NCBI GenBank assembly: GCA_946479255.1
Contig: CAMLFK010000007.1
Location: 1-53,860 of the forward strand
Origin: an uncultured Oxalobacteraceae bacterium
GTDB lineage: Bacteria; Pseudomonadota; Gammaproteobacteria; Burkholderiales; Burkholderiaceae
DNA length: 53,860 bases
Direction of reading: 5' to 3'
In this document: positions 1-10,261 of the stretch, piece by piece
Position numbering within the stretch: the stretch's first letter is position 1
Layout of the letters: the number at the start of each line of letters is the position of its first letter
Notes under the pieces: model-generated
The model's database searches: none
Told to the model about the DNA's origin: nothing
Seen by the model: only the letters and a program-made list of their open reading frames with translations
Made by a program: the position numbers and the translations under genes

Positions 1-740
1 TGGCAAGCCTCGCGCTCGAAGAAAGTGGCGGCATCGACGATGCGCACGCCGCCCAGCGCGCACTCGAGCAAATCGCGCACCGGGAAGGACGGGCTGCGGC
101 GGTTGGTCACGGTGACCACGATCTCGCTGGCCTCGTAGCGGCGCGCCATCTGCAGCAGCGATTCGCCCATCGGCAGCAACTGGCTCTCGCTGACGCAAGT
201 CGGCTCGCCCGGCAACGGTACGCAGCCAATCACCTGGACCCGGTGAAAACCGTTCTTGCTGTTGGCCAGATCAAGGCACTCGCGCGCCAGCGCGCCGCTG
301 CCGACGAAAATCAGGCGCGCTTCCAGCAGCGCCGATTCGGCCGATTTAAATACCACCAGCCGGGTCAGCACCACACCGGTGGCGCCGAGCGCGAAAATAA
401 TGCTGCTTACGCCACGCCCGAAATACATCTCGGGGCGCACCGCGATCAGCGCCGACAGCAAGGCGAAACCGAGTGCGAACGAGGGCATGATGCGGATCAG
501 CGTGGTGCGCAGGCCTTCGCGCGAGCCCTGCTGGTACATGCCCAGCGCGCTCATGCTGAAGATGATCACCAGGGCGAAAGTGAGCGAGGACAGATACAGA
601 TTATCGGCGCGGAACTGGCCGCGCGCATCGGAAAACCACAGCGCCGACGCCACGCTGGCCGAGGCCAGCAGCATCAACAGTTCCAGCACCAGCAGGATGA
701 ATGCGGTCTTGGACACGTAATGGTTGAAAATCCGGATCAC
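1..740 (-). CDS. XrtA/PEP-CTERM system glycosyltransferase (TIGR03013-like), C-terminus cut by window edge
   Basis: The open frame runs off the left edge, so only about 246 N-terminal residues are visible. It begins with a GTG (738-740) directly preceded by a purine-rich GGGAGGGGA ribosome site. The N-terminus IRIFNHYVSKTAFILLV is followed by several hydrophobic segments (about residues 10-35, 45-65, 80-105 and 110-130) and then a soluble CoA-binding-like Rossmann part containing RLIFVGSGALAREC. This is the layout of the exosortase-associated polyprenyl-phosphate sugar transferases that start exopolysaccharide repeat units at the inner membrane. The bacterial sugar-transferase catalytic domain would lie beyond the edge. 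The family call comes from the characteristic N-terminus and is inferred. It is divergently transcribed from nadB. Confidence 0.75.
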   Translation of the reverse strand, partial: MIRIFNHYVSKTAFILLVLELLMLLASASVASALWFSDARGQFRADNLYLSSLTFALVIIFSMSALGMYQQGSREGLRTTLIRIMPSFALGFALLSALIAVRPEMYFGRGVSSIIFALGATGVVLTRLVVFKSAESALLEARLIFVGSGALARECLDLANSKNGFHRVQVIGCVPLPGEPTCVSESQLLPMGESLLQMARRYEASEIVVTVTNRRSPSFPVRDLLECALGGVRIVDAATFFEREAC

Positions 741-922
741 TTCCCCTCCCACGCACGACAATCCAATGCCACAGGCAGCTAACAACAAGCAGCAATCTAT
801 CCTCGCAGAACCTTGCTCAAACTGCATTGACTATGAACAAGAAGGAACTTGTGCGCCGAAGGCCAGACGCGCGCATGCCAAATAGACTATAGTGATGCCT
901 CTGTACAAAACATTCGCTCACC

Positions 923-2551
923 ATGAAATTTGACGTTGCAATTGTCGGCAGCGGCCTGGCCGGTCTGTCGGTCGCCCTGCACCTGGCGCAGACGCGCACC
1001 GTAGCCATCATCTCCAAGCGTGCGCTGCTCGACGGCGCCAGCAACTGGGCTCAGGGCGGCATCGCCGCGGTGCTCGATTCGGGCGACAGTCATGAGCAAC
1101 ACATCGACGACACCCTGATCGCCGGCGCCGGTTTGTGCGACGAAGCCGCCACCCGCTACATCGTCGAACATGGGCGCGAAGCGATCGAATGGCTGATCGA
1201 ACAAGGCGTACCGTTCACCCGCGATCCCAGCGCCGAACTGGGCTTCCACCTGACCCGCGAAGGGGGCCACAGCCAGCGCCGCATCATCCACGCGGCCGAC
1301 GCCACCGGCCATGCGGTTCAGGTCACGCTCGAACAGAAGGTGCGCGCCCACCCCAACATCACCCTGTTCGAGCAGCATTCGGCGATCGACGTCATCACCT
1401 CCGACAAGCTGGGCGAGAAAACCGTGCACGGCGGCGTGCCGCATCCGCGCTCGCAGCCGCGCTGCTACGGCCTGTATGTACAGGATGAAGAATCGGGCAA
1501 GGTGCTCACTTTTGAGACCGAACACACGGTGCTGGCCACCGGCGGCGCCGGCAAGGTCTACCTGTACACCACCAATCCCGACACCGCCACCGGCGACGGC
1601 ATCGCCATGGCCTGGCGGGCCGGCTGCCGCGTGTCGAACATGGAGTTCATCCAGTTCCACCCGACCTGCCTGTACCACCCGTACGCCAAGTCCTTCCTGA
1701 TCACCGAAGCGATCCGCGGCGAAGGCGGCCTGCTCAAACTGCCGCTGGAAGCCGGGGCCGCCGCCGGCACCCGCTTCATGCTGGCCCACGACGAGCGCGG
1801 CGAGCTGGCCCCGCGCGACGTGGTCGCGCGCGCCATCGACTTCGAAATGAAAAAGCGCGGCCTGGACTACGTCAACCTGGACATCAGCCACCAGAGCCCG
1901 GAGTTCCTGAAAGAGCACTTCCCGACCATCTACGCGCGCTGCCTGGAGCTGGGCATCGACATCAGCAAGCAGCCGATTCCCGTGGTCCCGGCGGTGCACT
2001 TCACCTGCGGCGGCATCGTCACCGACCTGGCCGGACGCACCGACGTGCCGGGCCTGTACGCGGTCGGCGAAACCGCCTGCACCGGCCTGCACGGCGCCAA
2101 CCGCCTGGCCAGCAACTCGCTGCTCGAATGCCTGGTGGTGGGGCGCGCCTGCGCGCGTGAGATCGCCGCGATTGCGAAAGCCGATACCCCGCCGCTGCCG
2201 GCCTGGGATGAAAGCCGCGTCACCAACGCCGACGAAGAAGTCGTCATCGCCCACAACTGGGACGAGCTGCGCCGCTTCATGTGGAACTACGTCGGCATCG
2301 TGCGCACCACCAAGCGCCTGGAACGCGCACAGCACCGCATCAAGCTGCTCAAGGAAGAAATCGACGAGTACTACCGCAACTTCCGCATCACCCACGACCT
2401 GCTGGAACTGCGCAACCTGGTCGAAGTGGCGTCCCTGATCGTCAACAGTGCGCTGTCGCGCCACGAAAGCCGTGGCCTGCACTTCTCGCGCGATTATCCG
2501 AATACGCTTCCAAAGGCGCTGCCGACCGTACTGTGTCCACCGCGCCGCTAA
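923..2551 (+). CDS. nadB: L-aspartate oxidase NadB
   Basis: 542 residues, the usual length. It oxidises L-aspartate to iminoaspartate with FAD, the first step of de novo NAD synthesis, in the cytosol. An N-terminal dinucleotide-binding motif [11 protein letters not shown] (residues 9-19) is followed by [10 protein letters not shown], the substrate-loop [15 protein letters not shown] and [10 protein letters not shown], and a C-terminal helical domain ending near [11 protein letters not shown]. All match the succinate dehydrogenase/fumarate reductase flavoprotein family in its NadB form. The ATG at 923 gives the expected N-terminus. The partner quinolinate synthase NadA and the phosphoribosyltransferase NadC are encoded about 3.7 kb away on the other strand. 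An EamA exporter gene starts 4 bases after the stop and a sirtuin gene follows, so the three are probably cotranscribed. Confidence 0.95.
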   Translation: MKFDVAIVGSGLAGLSVALHLAQTRTVAIISKRALLDGASNWAQGGIAAVLDSGDSHEQHIDDTLIAGAGLCDEAATRYIVEHGREAIEWLIEQGVPFTRDPSAELGFHLTREGGHSQRRIIHAADATGHAVQVTLEQKVRAHPNITLFEQHSAIDVITSDKLGEKTVHGGVPHPRSQPRCYGLYVQDEESGKVLTFETEHTVLATGGAGKVYLYTTNPDTATGDGIAMAWRAGCRVSNMEFIQFHPTCLYHPYAKSFLITEAIRGEGGLLKLPLEAGAAAGTRFMLAHDERGELAPRDVVARAIDFEMKKRGLDYVNLDISHQSPEFLKEHFPTIYARCLELGIDISKQPIPVVPAVHFTCGGIVTDLAGRTDVPGLYAVGETACTGLHGANRLASNSLLECLVVGRACAREIAAIAKADTPPLPAWDESRVTNADEEVVIAHNWDELRRFMWNYVGIVRTTKRLERAQHRIKLLKEEIDEYYRNFRITHDLLELRNLVEVASLIVNSALSRHESRGLHFSRDYPNTLPKALPTVLCPPRR

Positions 2552-2555
2552 GGCG

Positions 2556-3455
2556 ATGAACCAGAAGCTGTCGCCGTCCACCATTGGCCTGCTGACCCTG
2601 GCCCCGCTGCTGTGGGCCGGGAACGCCATTGTCGGACGGCTGGTGCGCGACGCGGTGCCGCCGATGACGCTCAACCTGCTGCGCTGGACCATCGCCATGC
2701 TGATCCTGCTGCCGCTCGGACGGCGCCTGTTCGCGCCCGGCGGGGGACTCATCAGCAACTGGCGCCGCTACTGCCTGCTTGGCTTGCTCGGCGTCGGCCT
2801 GTACAACTCCCTCCAATACCTGGCGCTGCAAAGCTCCACCCCGATCAACGTCACCCTGGTCGCCGCCGGCATGCCGGTCTGGATGCTCCTGGTCGGTTCA
2901 ATGTTCTTCGGCGTGAAGATCGGCCCGCGCCAGGTGGGCGGCGCGGTGCTCTCCATTGCCGGGGTGCTGCTGGTCCTGTGCCGCGGCAGCTGGACCGAGC
3001 TGATGGCGCTGCGACTGGTACCGGGCGACATGTACATGATCCTGGCCACCATCGCCTGGTCCTTTTACAGCTGGCTGCTGACCCAGCCCAAAGACCCGCC
3101 CGCGGTGCGATCCGACTGGGCCGCTTTCATGCTGGCCCAGGTCATCTACGGTGTCATGTGGTCGGGCGCGTTCGCCGGGTTCGAATGGGGCGGCGGCGAC
3201 ACGCACATCGACTGGAGCTGGCCGCTGGTGGCAGCACTGCTGTACGTGGCGATCGGCCCGGCCATCATCGCCTTCCGCTGCTGGGGCGCTGGCGTGCAAC
3301 GGGCCGGCCCCAGCGTGGGCGCCTTCTTCACCAACCTCACGCCGCTGTTCGCCGCCGTGCTGTCGGCCGCGATCCTGGGCGAAGCGCCGCACGCCTACCA
3401 CGCCCTGGCCTTTGGGCTGATCGTCGGCGGCATCGTGTTTTCCGCGCGCCGCTAG
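2556..3455 (+). CDS. DMT superfamily (EamA) transporter
   Basis: 299 residues from the ATG at 2556, which lies 4 bases after the nadB stop. In-frame upstream codons inside nadB are not a credible N-terminus. About ten hydrophobic segments form the two repeated EamA halves, including LAPLLWAGNAIVGRLVR near the start and a second half ending ALAFGLIVGGIVFSARR. Family members are inner-membrane metabolite exporters (amino acids, nucleotides or drugs); the substrate cannot be read from the sequence. The tight spacing to nadB suggests translational coupling but does not prove a link with NAD metabolism. The stop codon lies inside a GC-rich inverted repeat (3444-3462) that might attenuate transcription into the sirtuin gene. 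Confidence 0.85.
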   Translation: MNQKLSPSTIGLLTLAPLLWAGNAIVGRLVRDAVPPMTLNLLRWTIAMLILLPLGRRLFAPGGGLISNWRRYCLLGLLGVGLYNSLQYLALQSSTPINVTLVAAGMPVWMLLVGSMFFGVKIGPRQVGGAVLSIAGVLLVLCRGSWTELMALRLVPGDMYMILATIAWSFYSWLLTQPKDPPAVRSDWAAFMLAQVIYGVMWSGAFAGFEWGGGDTHIDWSWPLVAALLYVAIGPAIIAFRCWGAGVQRAGPSVGAFFTNLTPLFAAVLSAAILGEAPHAYHALAFGLIVGGIVFSARR

Positions 3456-3483
3456 GGCGCGCCGGCGCGCTAGAATCCGCCGC

Positions 3484-4320
3484 ATGAACCATCCCCATCT
3501 TGACGCTATTGCCCTGCTGGCCGACTTCGTCGAAGCACACCCGGACGTATTGATCCTGACCGGCGCCGGCATGAGCACCGCCTCCGGCATTCCCGACTAC
3601 CGCGACCGCGATGGCGTCCGGCGCGGCAAGGCACCGGTGCAGGGGCCGGAGTTCTTGCGCGACGAAGCCGTGCGGCGCCGCTACTGGGCGCGCAGCATGG
3701 CCGGCTACCCAAGCCTGTCCGGCGCGGCGCCCAACCCCGGCCACCGCGCCCTCGCCGAGCTGCAAAGCCTGGGGCGCGTGGGCCAATTGATGACGCAGAA
3801 CGTCGACGGCCTGCACCAGCGCGCCGGCAGCGATGCCTTGCTGGAGCTGCACGGGAACATCCACCAGGTGATCTGCCTGGACTGCCACGCCCGCTTTGCG
3901 CGCTCTTTCGTGCAGGAGCAATTAGAACGCGCCAACCCATCCATGCGCGGCGCCATGGCCGCGCCGGCGCCGGATGGCGACGCCCATCTGGAGCCCGATG
4001 CGCTGACCACATTTCACATCCCGCACTGTGTCTACTGCGCGGGGGTCCTGAAACCCGACGTGGTATTCTTTGGCGACGGTGTGCCGAAGAGCTGCACCGA
4101 CCAGGCAATGGCCATGATGAACCGCGCCAGTGCCCTGCTGGTGATTGGCTCGTCGCTGATGGTCTACAGCGGCTTTCGTTTCTGCCGCATGGCCGCCGCC
4201 ACCGCCAAGCCAATCGCCGCGATCAACCTCGGGCGCACGCGTGCCGATGAACTGCTGTCGTTGAAAATCGCAGCGCCGGCGGAACACATTCTCCCCGACC
4301 TGCTCGACTATTTAACTTAG
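3484..4320 (+). CDS. NAD-dependent protein deacylase, Sir2 family
   Basis: 278 residues. Sirtuins remove acyl groups from lysine while consuming NAD and releasing nicotinamide and O-acyl-ADP-ribose. Visible motifs are the NAD-binding GAGMSTASGIPDYRD (about residues 27-41), the TQNVDGLHQRAG block (about 101-112), the catalytic-histidine segment LELHGNIHQV, two zinc-binding CxxC pairs (CLDC about 129, CVYC about 182) and GSSLMVYSG near the C-terminus. The length and the long insertion between the CxxC pairs resemble SIRT4-like class II sirtuins rather than the shorter E. coli CobB. It lies 28 bases downstream of the EamA gene in the nadB operon, so an NAD consumer sits beside NAD synthesis. The exact acyl specificity is unknown. 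Confidence 0.9.
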   Translation: MNHPHLDAIALLADFVEAHPDVLILTGAGMSTASGIPDYRDRDGVRRGKAPVQGPEFLRDEAVRRRYWARSMAGYPSLSGAAPNPGHRALAELQSLGRVGQLMTQNVDGLHQRAGSDALLELHGNIHQVICLDCHARFARSFVQEQLERANPSMRGAMAAPAPDGDAHLEPDALTTFHIPHCVYCAGVLKPDVVFFGDGVPKSCTDQAMAMMNRASALLVIGSSLMVYSGFRFCRMAAATAKPIAAINLGRTRADELLSLKIAAPAEHILPDLLDYLT

Positions 4321-4362
4321 GGACCGCTGTCCACGGCGGCCCGCTAACGCAGGGAGAACGTC

Positions 4363-5400
4363 GTGACTTACCAACCGTATCAGCTCACCAAGTACTCGCA
4401 GTATTCCACCGCGCCCTCGGCCGTCAGGCGATGGCAGACGCCCGCGCTGATCGCCCTCGGCCTCGCCGCGGCAGCCGTGTACGTCAACGTCAAGACCCGT
4501 CAGGCCGAAGCAGACAATCCACCAAAAGGAAAGTTCATCGAAGTTGAGGGCATCCGCCTGCACTACGTCGAGCAGGGCGAAGGCGAGCCGCTGGTCCTTT
4601 TGCACGGCAACGGCATCACCGCAGGCGATTTCGAGGCCAGCGGTCTGCTCGGCCGCGCCGCCGAACGCTACCGCGTCATCGCTTTCGACCGTCCCGGCTT
4701 CGGCTACAGCGAGCGCCCGCGCAGCACCATCTGGACCCCGGAAGCCCAGGCGCGCCTACTGCACAAGGCGCTCGAACAGATCGGCATCGACAAGCCGGTC
4801 GTGCTCGGCCACTCCTGGGGCACGCTGGTGGCGCTGTCGATGGCGCTGGAATTTCCGGACGATGTGCGCGGGCTGGTACTCCTGTCCGGCTACTACTATC
4901 CAAGCGTGCGCCTGGACGTCACGCTGATGTCGCCGCCGGCCATTCCCATCATCGGCGACCTGCTGCGCTATACCGTCTCGCCGATTCTCAGTCGCCTGAT
5001 CTGGCCGCTTGCATCGAAGCGCATCTTCAGCCCGGCCAAGGTGCCGGAACGATTCAAGGAACTACCGGTCTGGATGATGCTGCGTCCCTCGCAGCTGCGC
5101 GCCAGCGCCGCCGAAAGCGCGCTGATGATTCCGTCGGCGCTCAAACTGTACAAGCGCTACCCGGAGCTGACCATGCCGGTACAAATCCTGGCCGGCAAGG
5201 ACGATAAGCTGATCAGCCCCAAGCACAACGCGGTGCGGCTTGAAGATGCCCTGCCCGACAGCATGGTCAGGCTGGAGGAAGGCCAGGGTCACATGGTCCA
5301 CTACGAGCGTATCGACGACATCCTCGACGCCATCGAGACCGTGCGCACCACACCGATCCGCGGCATCGCCAAACAACTTCAGGTCGCGGGCCACGCGTAG
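4363..5400 (+). CDS. Alpha/beta hydrolase with N-terminal membrane anchor
   Basis: 345 residues from a GTG at 4363 that has a clear AGGGAG ribosome site. Residues about 25-45 (TPALIALGLAAAAVYVNV) form one hydrophobic anchor; the rest is an alpha/beta hydrolase fold with the oxyanion HGNG region, the DRPGFGYS strand and the nucleophile elbow GHSWG (serine near residue 150). The acid in LAGKDDKL and the histidine in EGQGHMVHYE complete the triad. The family includes esterases, epoxide hydrolases and haloalkane dehalogenases; the substrate is unknown. The gene is 42 bases downstream of the sirtuin and convergent with nadC, whose stop is only 16 bases away. Confidence 0.8.
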   Translation: MTYQPYQLTKYSQYSTAPSAVRRWQTPALIALGLAAAAVYVNVKTRQAEADNPPKGKFIEVEGIRLHYVEQGEGEPLVLLHGNGITAGDFEASGLLGRAAERYRVIAFDRPGFGYSERPRSTIWTPEAQARLLHKALEQIGIDKPVVLGHSWGTLVALSMALEFPDDVRGLVLLSGYYYPSVRLDVTLMSPPAIPIIGDLLRYTVSPILSRLIWPLASKRIFSPAKVPERFKELPVWMMLRPSQLRASAAESALMIPSALKLYKRYPELTMPVQILAGKDDKLISPKHNAVRLEDALPDSMVRLEEGQGHMVHYERIDDILDAIETVRTTPIRGIAKQLQVAGHA

Positions 5401-5416
5401 GCGGAGCCCGGACTGG

Positions 5417-6292
5417 TCAGTCGATAATCCGCAGCGAAAAATCGGTGGCCTTGACGTCCTTGGTCAAGCTGCCGATGGAGATGCGGTCGACACCCGTTTC
5501 AGCGATCGCCCGCACCGATTCCAGGTTGACGCCGCCGGAAGCTTCCAGCAGCGCGCGGCCGGCATTGACGGCCACCGCTTCGCGCATCGCGTCGAGTTCG
5601 AAGTTATCCAGCAGAACCGAGGTAGCGCCGGCATCGAGGGCTTCGCGCAGCTGCACGATGTTCTCGACTTCGATCTGGATCGACACGCCGGCGTTCAAGG
5701 CATGGGCGGCCGCCAGCGCCTTGCCCACGCCACCGGCGGCGGCGATGTGATTTTCCTTGATCAGGATGCCGTCGTACAGCGCCATGCGCTGGTTCTGGCC
5801 ACCGCCCACGCGCACCGCGTACTTCTGCGCCTGGCGCAAGCCGGGCAGCGTCTTGCGGGTATCGAGGATGGCCGCGCGCGTGCCGGCCACCACGTCCACG
5901 TACTTGCGGGTGGCGGTGGCCACGCCGGATAGCAGCTGCATGAAGTTCAGCGCGCTGCGCTCGGCCGTCAACAGGCTGCGCGGCGGCGCGTCGATGGTGC
6001 ACACCACACTGCCCGCCTTCATCATGTCGCCCTCGGCGTACTGCCAGTCGATCGTGATGCTCTGGTCCAGCGCCAGCATGATGCCGTCGAACCAGGGAGC
6101 CCCGGCCAGCACGGCGTCTTCACGCACGATCACGCGGGCACGCACGCGCGCCTCGTCGGGCACCAGCTTGCCGGTCAGATCGCCGGCGCCGACGTCTTCC
6201 AGCAGCGCGGCCAGCAGGTTCGATTCGAACGCCGCCTGCAGGGTCTCGTCGAAACGGTCGTGGGGATTACGCAGATTGCTATGCTTGCTCAT
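5417..6292 (-). CDS. nadC: Nicotinate-nucleotide pyrophosphorylase (carboxylating) NadC
   Basis: 291 residues. It converts quinolinate and phosphoribosyl pyrophosphate to nicotinate mononucleotide, CO2 and pyrophosphate, the third step of de novo NAD synthesis. The N-terminal domain has the EDVGAGDLT signature, followed by [19 protein letters not shown], then [22 protein letters not shown] and the type II PRTase barrel with [14 protein letters not shown] and LLDNF, ending in [14 protein letters not shown]. These are diagnostic. The ATG overlaps the nadA stop by 4 bases (ATGA), so translation is probably coupled to nadA. It is the last gene of the minus-strand run. Confidence 0.95.
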   Translation of the reverse strand: MSKHSNLRNPHDRFDETLQAAFESNLLAALLEDVGAGDLTGKLVPDEARVRARVIVREDAVLAGAPWFDGIMLALDQSITIDWQYAEGDMMKAGSVVCTIDAPPRSLLTAERSALNFMQLLSGVATATRKYVDVVAGTRAAILDTRKTLPGLRQAQKYAVRVGGGQNQRMALYDGILIKENHIAAAGGVGKALAAAHALNAGVSIQIEVENIVQLREALDAGATSVLLDNFELDAMREAVAVNAGRALLEASGGVNLESVRAIAETGVDRISIGSLTKDVKATDFSLRIID

Positions 6293-7428
6293 GCCGGACC
6301 AACTCCAGAAAACAGTTTAGCTTCTTTCGCCAGGTCGGCGCCGGGCAGTGCCTTGGCCTTCTTGGCGGCGGCGAAATCGAGCATGCGGTCGATCGACAGC
6401 ACGGCCTGTTTGCCAATCTCCGGGTCCACAAATATCTCGTTCGCCCCAGATTCAAGTACCTCTGCCAGGTTCTGCAAGCCGTTCATCGCCATCCACGGGC
6501 AGTGCGCGCAGCTCTTGCAGGTGGCGCTGTTGCCGGCGGTCGGCGCTTCGAGCAGGATCTTGCCCGGCGCGGCGGCGCGCATCTTGTGCAGGATGCCGTT
6601 GTCGGTGGCGACGATGAAGGTGGTCGCGTCCATGGTCTGGGCCGCGTTGATCAGCTGCGTGGTCGAGCCGACCACGTCGGCCAGGGCCACCACATTGGCC
6701 GGCGATTCCGGGTGCACCAGCACCTTGGCGTCCGGGTGCTCGGCCTTGAGCAGGTCCAGTTCGATGCCCTTGAACTCGTCGTGCACGATGCACGAACCCT
6801 GCCACAGCAGCATGTCGGCGCCGGTCTTTTTCTGGATGTAGGAACCCAGGTGCTTGTCCGGCGCCCACAGGATCTTCTTGCCTTGGGCGTGCAGGTGCGC
6901 CACGATATCGAGGCCGATCGAGGACGTCACCATCCAGTCGGCACGCGCCTTGACGGCCGCGCTGGTATTGGCATACACCACCACCGTTCGGTCCGGATGC
7001 TGGTCGCAGAAGGCCGCGAATTCGTCGGCCGGGCAGCCCAGGTCGAGCGAACAGGTAGCGTCCAGGTCGGGCATCAGGATGCGCTTTTCCGGGCTCAGGA
7101 TCTTGGCGGTCTCGCCCATGAAGCGCACGCCCGCCACCACCAGGATCTTGGCCGGGTGGTCGCGTCCGAAGCGCGCCATCTCGAGCGAGTCGGACACGCA
7201 GCCGCCGGTTTCCTCGGCCAGGTCCTGCAGGTCGGCGTCCACATAGTAGTGGGCCACCAGCACCGCGCCCTTTTCCTTCAGCAGGCGCTTGATGCGTTCC
7301 TTCAGCTCGGCCTTCTCAGAGGCCGATGGCGCCGCCGGCGCGCGCGCCCAGGCCTGGGCGGTGCAGCTGGCGCCCGCCACCGGGTGCTCGTACTCGACAC
7401 TCTTGATCGGCAATACAGTCATGCTCAT
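6289..7428 (-). CDS. nadA: Quinolinate synthase NadA
   Basis: About 379 residues. It condenses iminoaspartate with dihydroxyacetone phosphate to quinolinate using a [4Fe-4S] cluster, the step after NadB. Seen motifs are [21 protein letters not shown], the cluster cysteines in [12 protein letters not shown] and [29 protein letters not shown], and [14 protein letters not shown]. This is the longer proteobacterial form. Several starts are possible: a GTG at 7431, an ATG at 7428 and an ATG at 7422. The AGGGAG site fits the ATG at 7428 best. The upstream ABC-F gene ends 18 bases earlier, and nadC overlaps the 3' end. Confidence 0.95.
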   Translation of the reverse strand: MSMTVLPIKSVEYEHPVAGASCTAQAWARAPAAPSASEKAELKERIKRLLKEKGAVLVAHYYVDADLQDLAEETGGCVSDSLEMARFGRDHPAKILVVAGVRFMGETAKILSPEKRILMPDLDATCSLDLGCPADEFAAFCDQHPDRTVVVYANTSAAVKARADWMVTSSIGLDIVAHLHAQGKKILWAPDKHLGSYIQKKTGADMLLWQGSCIVHDEFKGIELDLLKAEHPDAKVLVHPESPANVVALADVVGSTTQLINAAQTMDATTFIVATDNGILHKMRAAAPGKILLEAPTAGNSATCKSCAHCPWMAMNGLQNLAEVLESGANEIFVDPEIGKQAVLSIDRMLDFAAAKKAKALPGADLAKEAKLFSGVGPA

Positions 7429-7446
7429 CACGGTCTCCCTTGGCGC

Positions 7447-9048
7447 TTAGGCTATGCCCTGGCTGGTCAGGTAGTCTTCGTAACCGCCGCGGAAGTCGAC
7501 GATTTCGTTTTCCTTGATCTCGATAATCCGGTTGGCCAGCGACGAAACGAATTCACGGTCGTGCGACACGAAGATCAGGGTGCCGGCGTATTTTTCGAGT
7601 GCGATGTTGAGCGACTCGATCGATTCCATGTCCATGTGGTTGGTCGGTTCATCGAGCAGCAGCACGTTGTGACGGCCCAGCATCAGCTTGCCGTACATCA
7701 TGCGGCCCTTTTCACCACCGGACAGCACGCGCACCGATTTCTTGACTTCGTCTCCGCCGAACAGCAGGCGGCCGAGGATCGAACGTACGGCCTGGTCGTC
7801 GTCGCCTTCCTGGGTCCAATCGCCCATCCAGTCGGTCAGGGTCGTGTCCTTGGCAAATTCCTCGGTCGGATCTTGCGGCATATAGCCGACGTTGGCGTTT
7901 TCCGCCCACTTGACCTTGCCGTGATCCGGCGCCAGGCCGGCGATGTCCGGGCCGCCTATGCAGCGCAGCAAGGTCGTCTTACCGGCGCCGTTGGCACCGA
8001 TGATCGCAATGCGCTCGCCCGCTTCCACCATGATGCTGAAATTTTTAAACAGCTGGCGGTCATATTTCTTCTCGATGGAGTCGACTTCCACCGCCAGGCG
8101 GTGCAGCTTCTTCTCGCCATCGAAACGCACGAAGGGATAAGCACGCGAAGACGGCTTGATGTCATCGACCTTGATCTTGTCGATCTGCTTGGCGCGCGAA
8201 GTCGCCTGGCGGGCTTTGGACTTGTTGGCAGAAAAGCGGCGCACGAAGTCTTGCAGTTCGGCGACTTTTTCCTTGGCCTTGGCATTGTTGGCCAGCTGCT
8301 GGTTACGCGCCTGGGTCGATGCCAGCATGTACTCGTCGTAGTTGCCCGGATAGATCTTCAGGGTGCCGTAATCCATGTCGGCCACGTGGGTGCAGACCTG
8401 GTTGAGAAAGTGGCGATCGTGGGAAATGATGATCATGGTGGAATTGCGCTCGTTGAGCACGTCTTCCAGCCAGCGAATCGTGTTGATGTCCAGGTTATTG
8501 GTCGGCTCGTCCAGCAGCAGGATGTCCGGGTTCGAGAACAGCGCCTGGGCCAGCAGTACGCGCAGCTTCCAGCCGGGCGACACATTGCTCATCGGACCCT
8601 GGTGCAGGTCGATCGCCACGCCCGCGCCCAGCAGCAGTTCGCCGGCGCGCGCTTCCGCCGTGTAACCGTCGTACTCGGCAACCTTTCCTTCGAGTTCGGC
8701 CGCGTGCATGTAGTCATCGTCGGTCGCTTCCGGGTTCGCGTAGATGGCGTCGCGCTGCCGGATCACTTCCCACATTTCGGTATGGCCCATCATGACCACG
8801 TCGAGCACGCGCATGTCTTCGTAAGCGAACTGATCCTGGCGAAGCTTACCCAGGCGCTCGTTGGTGTCGAGCATCACGTTGCCTGCCGACGGCTCCAGAT
8901 CGCCGCCGAGGATTTTCATGAAGGTCGACTTGCCGCAGCCGTTGGCGCCGATCAGGCCGTAGCGGTTGCCATCGCCGAATTTAACGGAAATGTTTTCGAA
9001 CAGCGGCTTGGCGCCGAATTGCATGGTAATGTTTGCTGTGGATAGCAC
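7447..9048 (-). CDS. ybiT: ABC-F family ATPase, YbiT-like
   Basis: 533 residues, cytosolic, with two ABC ATPase domains and no membrane segment. The first domain carries [17 protein letters not shown] (Walker A), [15 protein letters not shown] (signature) and [12 protein letters not shown]; a charged linker follows (residues about 240-310); the second domain carries [32 protein letters not shown] and [16 protein letters not shown]. Overall similarity, including the N-terminal [20 protein letters not shown], matches E. coli YbiT, one of the four housekeeping ABC-F paralogues that bind the ribosomal E site. The exact role of YbiT is not settled in the literature. It lies between DUF418 (28-base gap) and nadA (18-base gap). 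Confidence 0.93.
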   Translation of the reverse strand: MLSTANITMQFGAKPLFENISVKFGDGNRYGLIGANGCGKSTFMKILGGDLEPSAGNVMLDTNERLGKLRQDQFAYEDMRVLDVVMMGHTEMWEVIRQRDAIYANPEATDDDYMHAAELEGKVAEYDGYTAEARAGELLLGAGVAIDLHQGPMSNVSPGWKLRVLLAQALFSNPDILLLDEPTNNLDINTIRWLEDVLNERNSTMIIISHDRHFLNQVCTHVADMDYGTLKIYPGNYDEYMLASTQARNQQLANNAKAKEKVAELQDFVRRFSANKSKARQATSRAKQIDKIKVDDIKPSSRAYPFVRFDGEKKLHRLAVEVDSIEKKYDRQLFKNFSIMVEAGERIAIIGANGAGKTTLLRCIGGPDIAGLAPDHGKVKWAENANVGYMPQDPTEEFAKDTTLTDWMGDWTQEGDDDQAVRSILGRLLFGGDEVKKSVRVLSGGEKGRMMYGKLMLGRHNVLLLDEPTNHMDMESIESLNIALEKYAGTLIFVSHDREFVSSLANRIIEIKENEIVDFRGGYEDYLTSQGIA

Positions 9049-9076
9049 GGGGAAAGCCTTTACGAGCGAAATGTAA

Positions 9077-10261
9077 TTAACCGGCTATTTTACCATCGGC
9101 ATGCGCCGACTGCTCGGTGTAGCGCCGCCAGATCGCCTCCATCGGCCCCTGGCGCTTGCCCGCCAGCCACCAGCGGCTGAGCAGCAGCTGGAACAGCATG
9201 ATGCCAACGCACAATTGCAGCAGCCCGACGCGGCTCAGCTGGGCGCCCAGTCCCAGGCCAAAGCCCTGAAGCAGCACCATCAGCAGCAGCGACTGCATCA
9301 GGTAATTGGTCAACGCCATGCGCCCGACCGGCGCCAGCCAGGGCGCCAGGCGGCCGATCAGCGCCTGCGGGGCGAGGATAACAGCGGCAATATAGCCGGC
9401 CGCCAGGATTGGCCCGCCCACTTCGATCAGCGCACTGGCCACGCTACTGCCCGCTGGCAGATTGTAGGGATCGCTCATGCTGCGCATGCTGACGTAACCC
9501 CACCACAGGTTGATGGGGATGCCGATTCCCATGCCCCATTGCAACACGCACAGCCACGCCGCGCGATGACGCAGTGGCCGGATCAGCCAGCCGAGGCGCA
9601 CCGCGACCACGCCGAGCAGGAACAGCAAGACGATCCGGGGCAGGAAAAACAACAGGGAAAAGAGGTTGACCGTGTAGTCGCGCAGCCTGGCCAGCGCGAT
9701 ATCGGACCAGCCGCCCAGCGTGTAGACTTCGCGCGCCACCAGCGCCTCGCCGACCATCTCATCGACCGGCAGCGTCATCATCTCCAGTGCGGCAATCACG
9801 GCCAGCACAATGAGGTTGACGATGAGGACCATGCGCAATTTGGGCATCAGCGAGCGCAGGCGGCCGCTCGCATTGGCCAGCAGCCAGCGCCCGGCCAGCG
9901 CATAGCCGGTCAGGATGTCGCCCAGCCACAACAGCGTGCCGTGCAGCACGCCGCAGCGCAGCAGCCAGCGCAGGCGGTTCCGGTACTCGGCCGAGAACCA
10001 GGCCTGCGGCCGCTCGCGCCAGCGCAAGGCGAATCCGGCACCAAACAGGAAGGCGAAGATCGGATAAAACTTTTGTTCGGCGAAGCTGGCCGCGAAGAAG
10101 ACCACCGCCTGGTCGGTCCAGTCGGTGGCGGCATCGGCCACCCCATAGCGGTAGCTGGTGTAACCGTGGACGAAGCCCCAGACGTTAATCAGCAGGATGC
10201 CGAACACCGCGCAGCCGCGCAGCACGTCGATCCGTACCAGGCGCGCGGCGCGGCCGGCCAC
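9077..10261 (-). CDS. DUF418 domain-containing integral membrane protein
   Basis: 394 residues with about nine or ten hydrophobic segments. The N-terminus [19 protein letters not shown] and the C-terminal block with [15 protein letters not shown] and [19 protein letters not shown] are the DUF418 (YeiB-like) signatures. These proteins belong to the broad acyltransferase-3/heparan-acetyltransferase-like membrane families; their substrate is unknown. Its GTG start shares its first base with the last base of the LD-carboxypeptidase stop codon (TAGTG), so it is probably translated by re-initiation. The linkage to a peptidoglycan-recycling enzyme is suggestive of an envelope role but is inference. 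Confidence 0.85.
   Translation of the reverse strand: MAGRAARLVRIDVLRGCAVFGILLINVWGFVHGYTSYRYGVADAATDWTDQAVVFFAASFAEQKFYPIFAFLFGAGFALRWRERPQAWFSAEYRNRLRWLLRCGVLHGTLLWLGDILTGYALAGRWLLANASGRLRSLMPKLRMVLIVNLIVLAVIAALEMMTLPVDEMVGEALVAREVYTLGGWSDIALARLRDYTVNLFSLLFFLPRIVLLFLLGVVAVRLGWLIRPLRHRAAWLCVLQWGMGIGIPINLWWGYVSMRSMSDPYNLPAGSSVASALIEVGGPILAAGYIAAVILAPQALIGRLAPWLAPVGRMALTNYLMQSLLLMVLLQGFGLGLGAQLSRVGLLQLCVGIMLFQLLLSRWWLAGKRQGPMEAIWRRYTEQSAHADGKIAG

Noticed and set aside
887..2758. A 623-codon open frame on - across nadB
   Set aside because: Antisense to nadB, with no recognisable domain; a high-GC artefact.
3170..3200. A tRNA T-loop-like GGTTCGAAT
   Set aside because: It lies inside the EamA gene and no acceptor, D or anticodon stem can be folded around it.
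6502..9045. An 847-codon open frame on + across nadA and the ABC-F gene
   Set aside because: It is antisense to two genes with complete family motifs, and its composition (Val, His, Gly, Gln and Arg runs) is the usual antisense shadow of GC3-rich coding.
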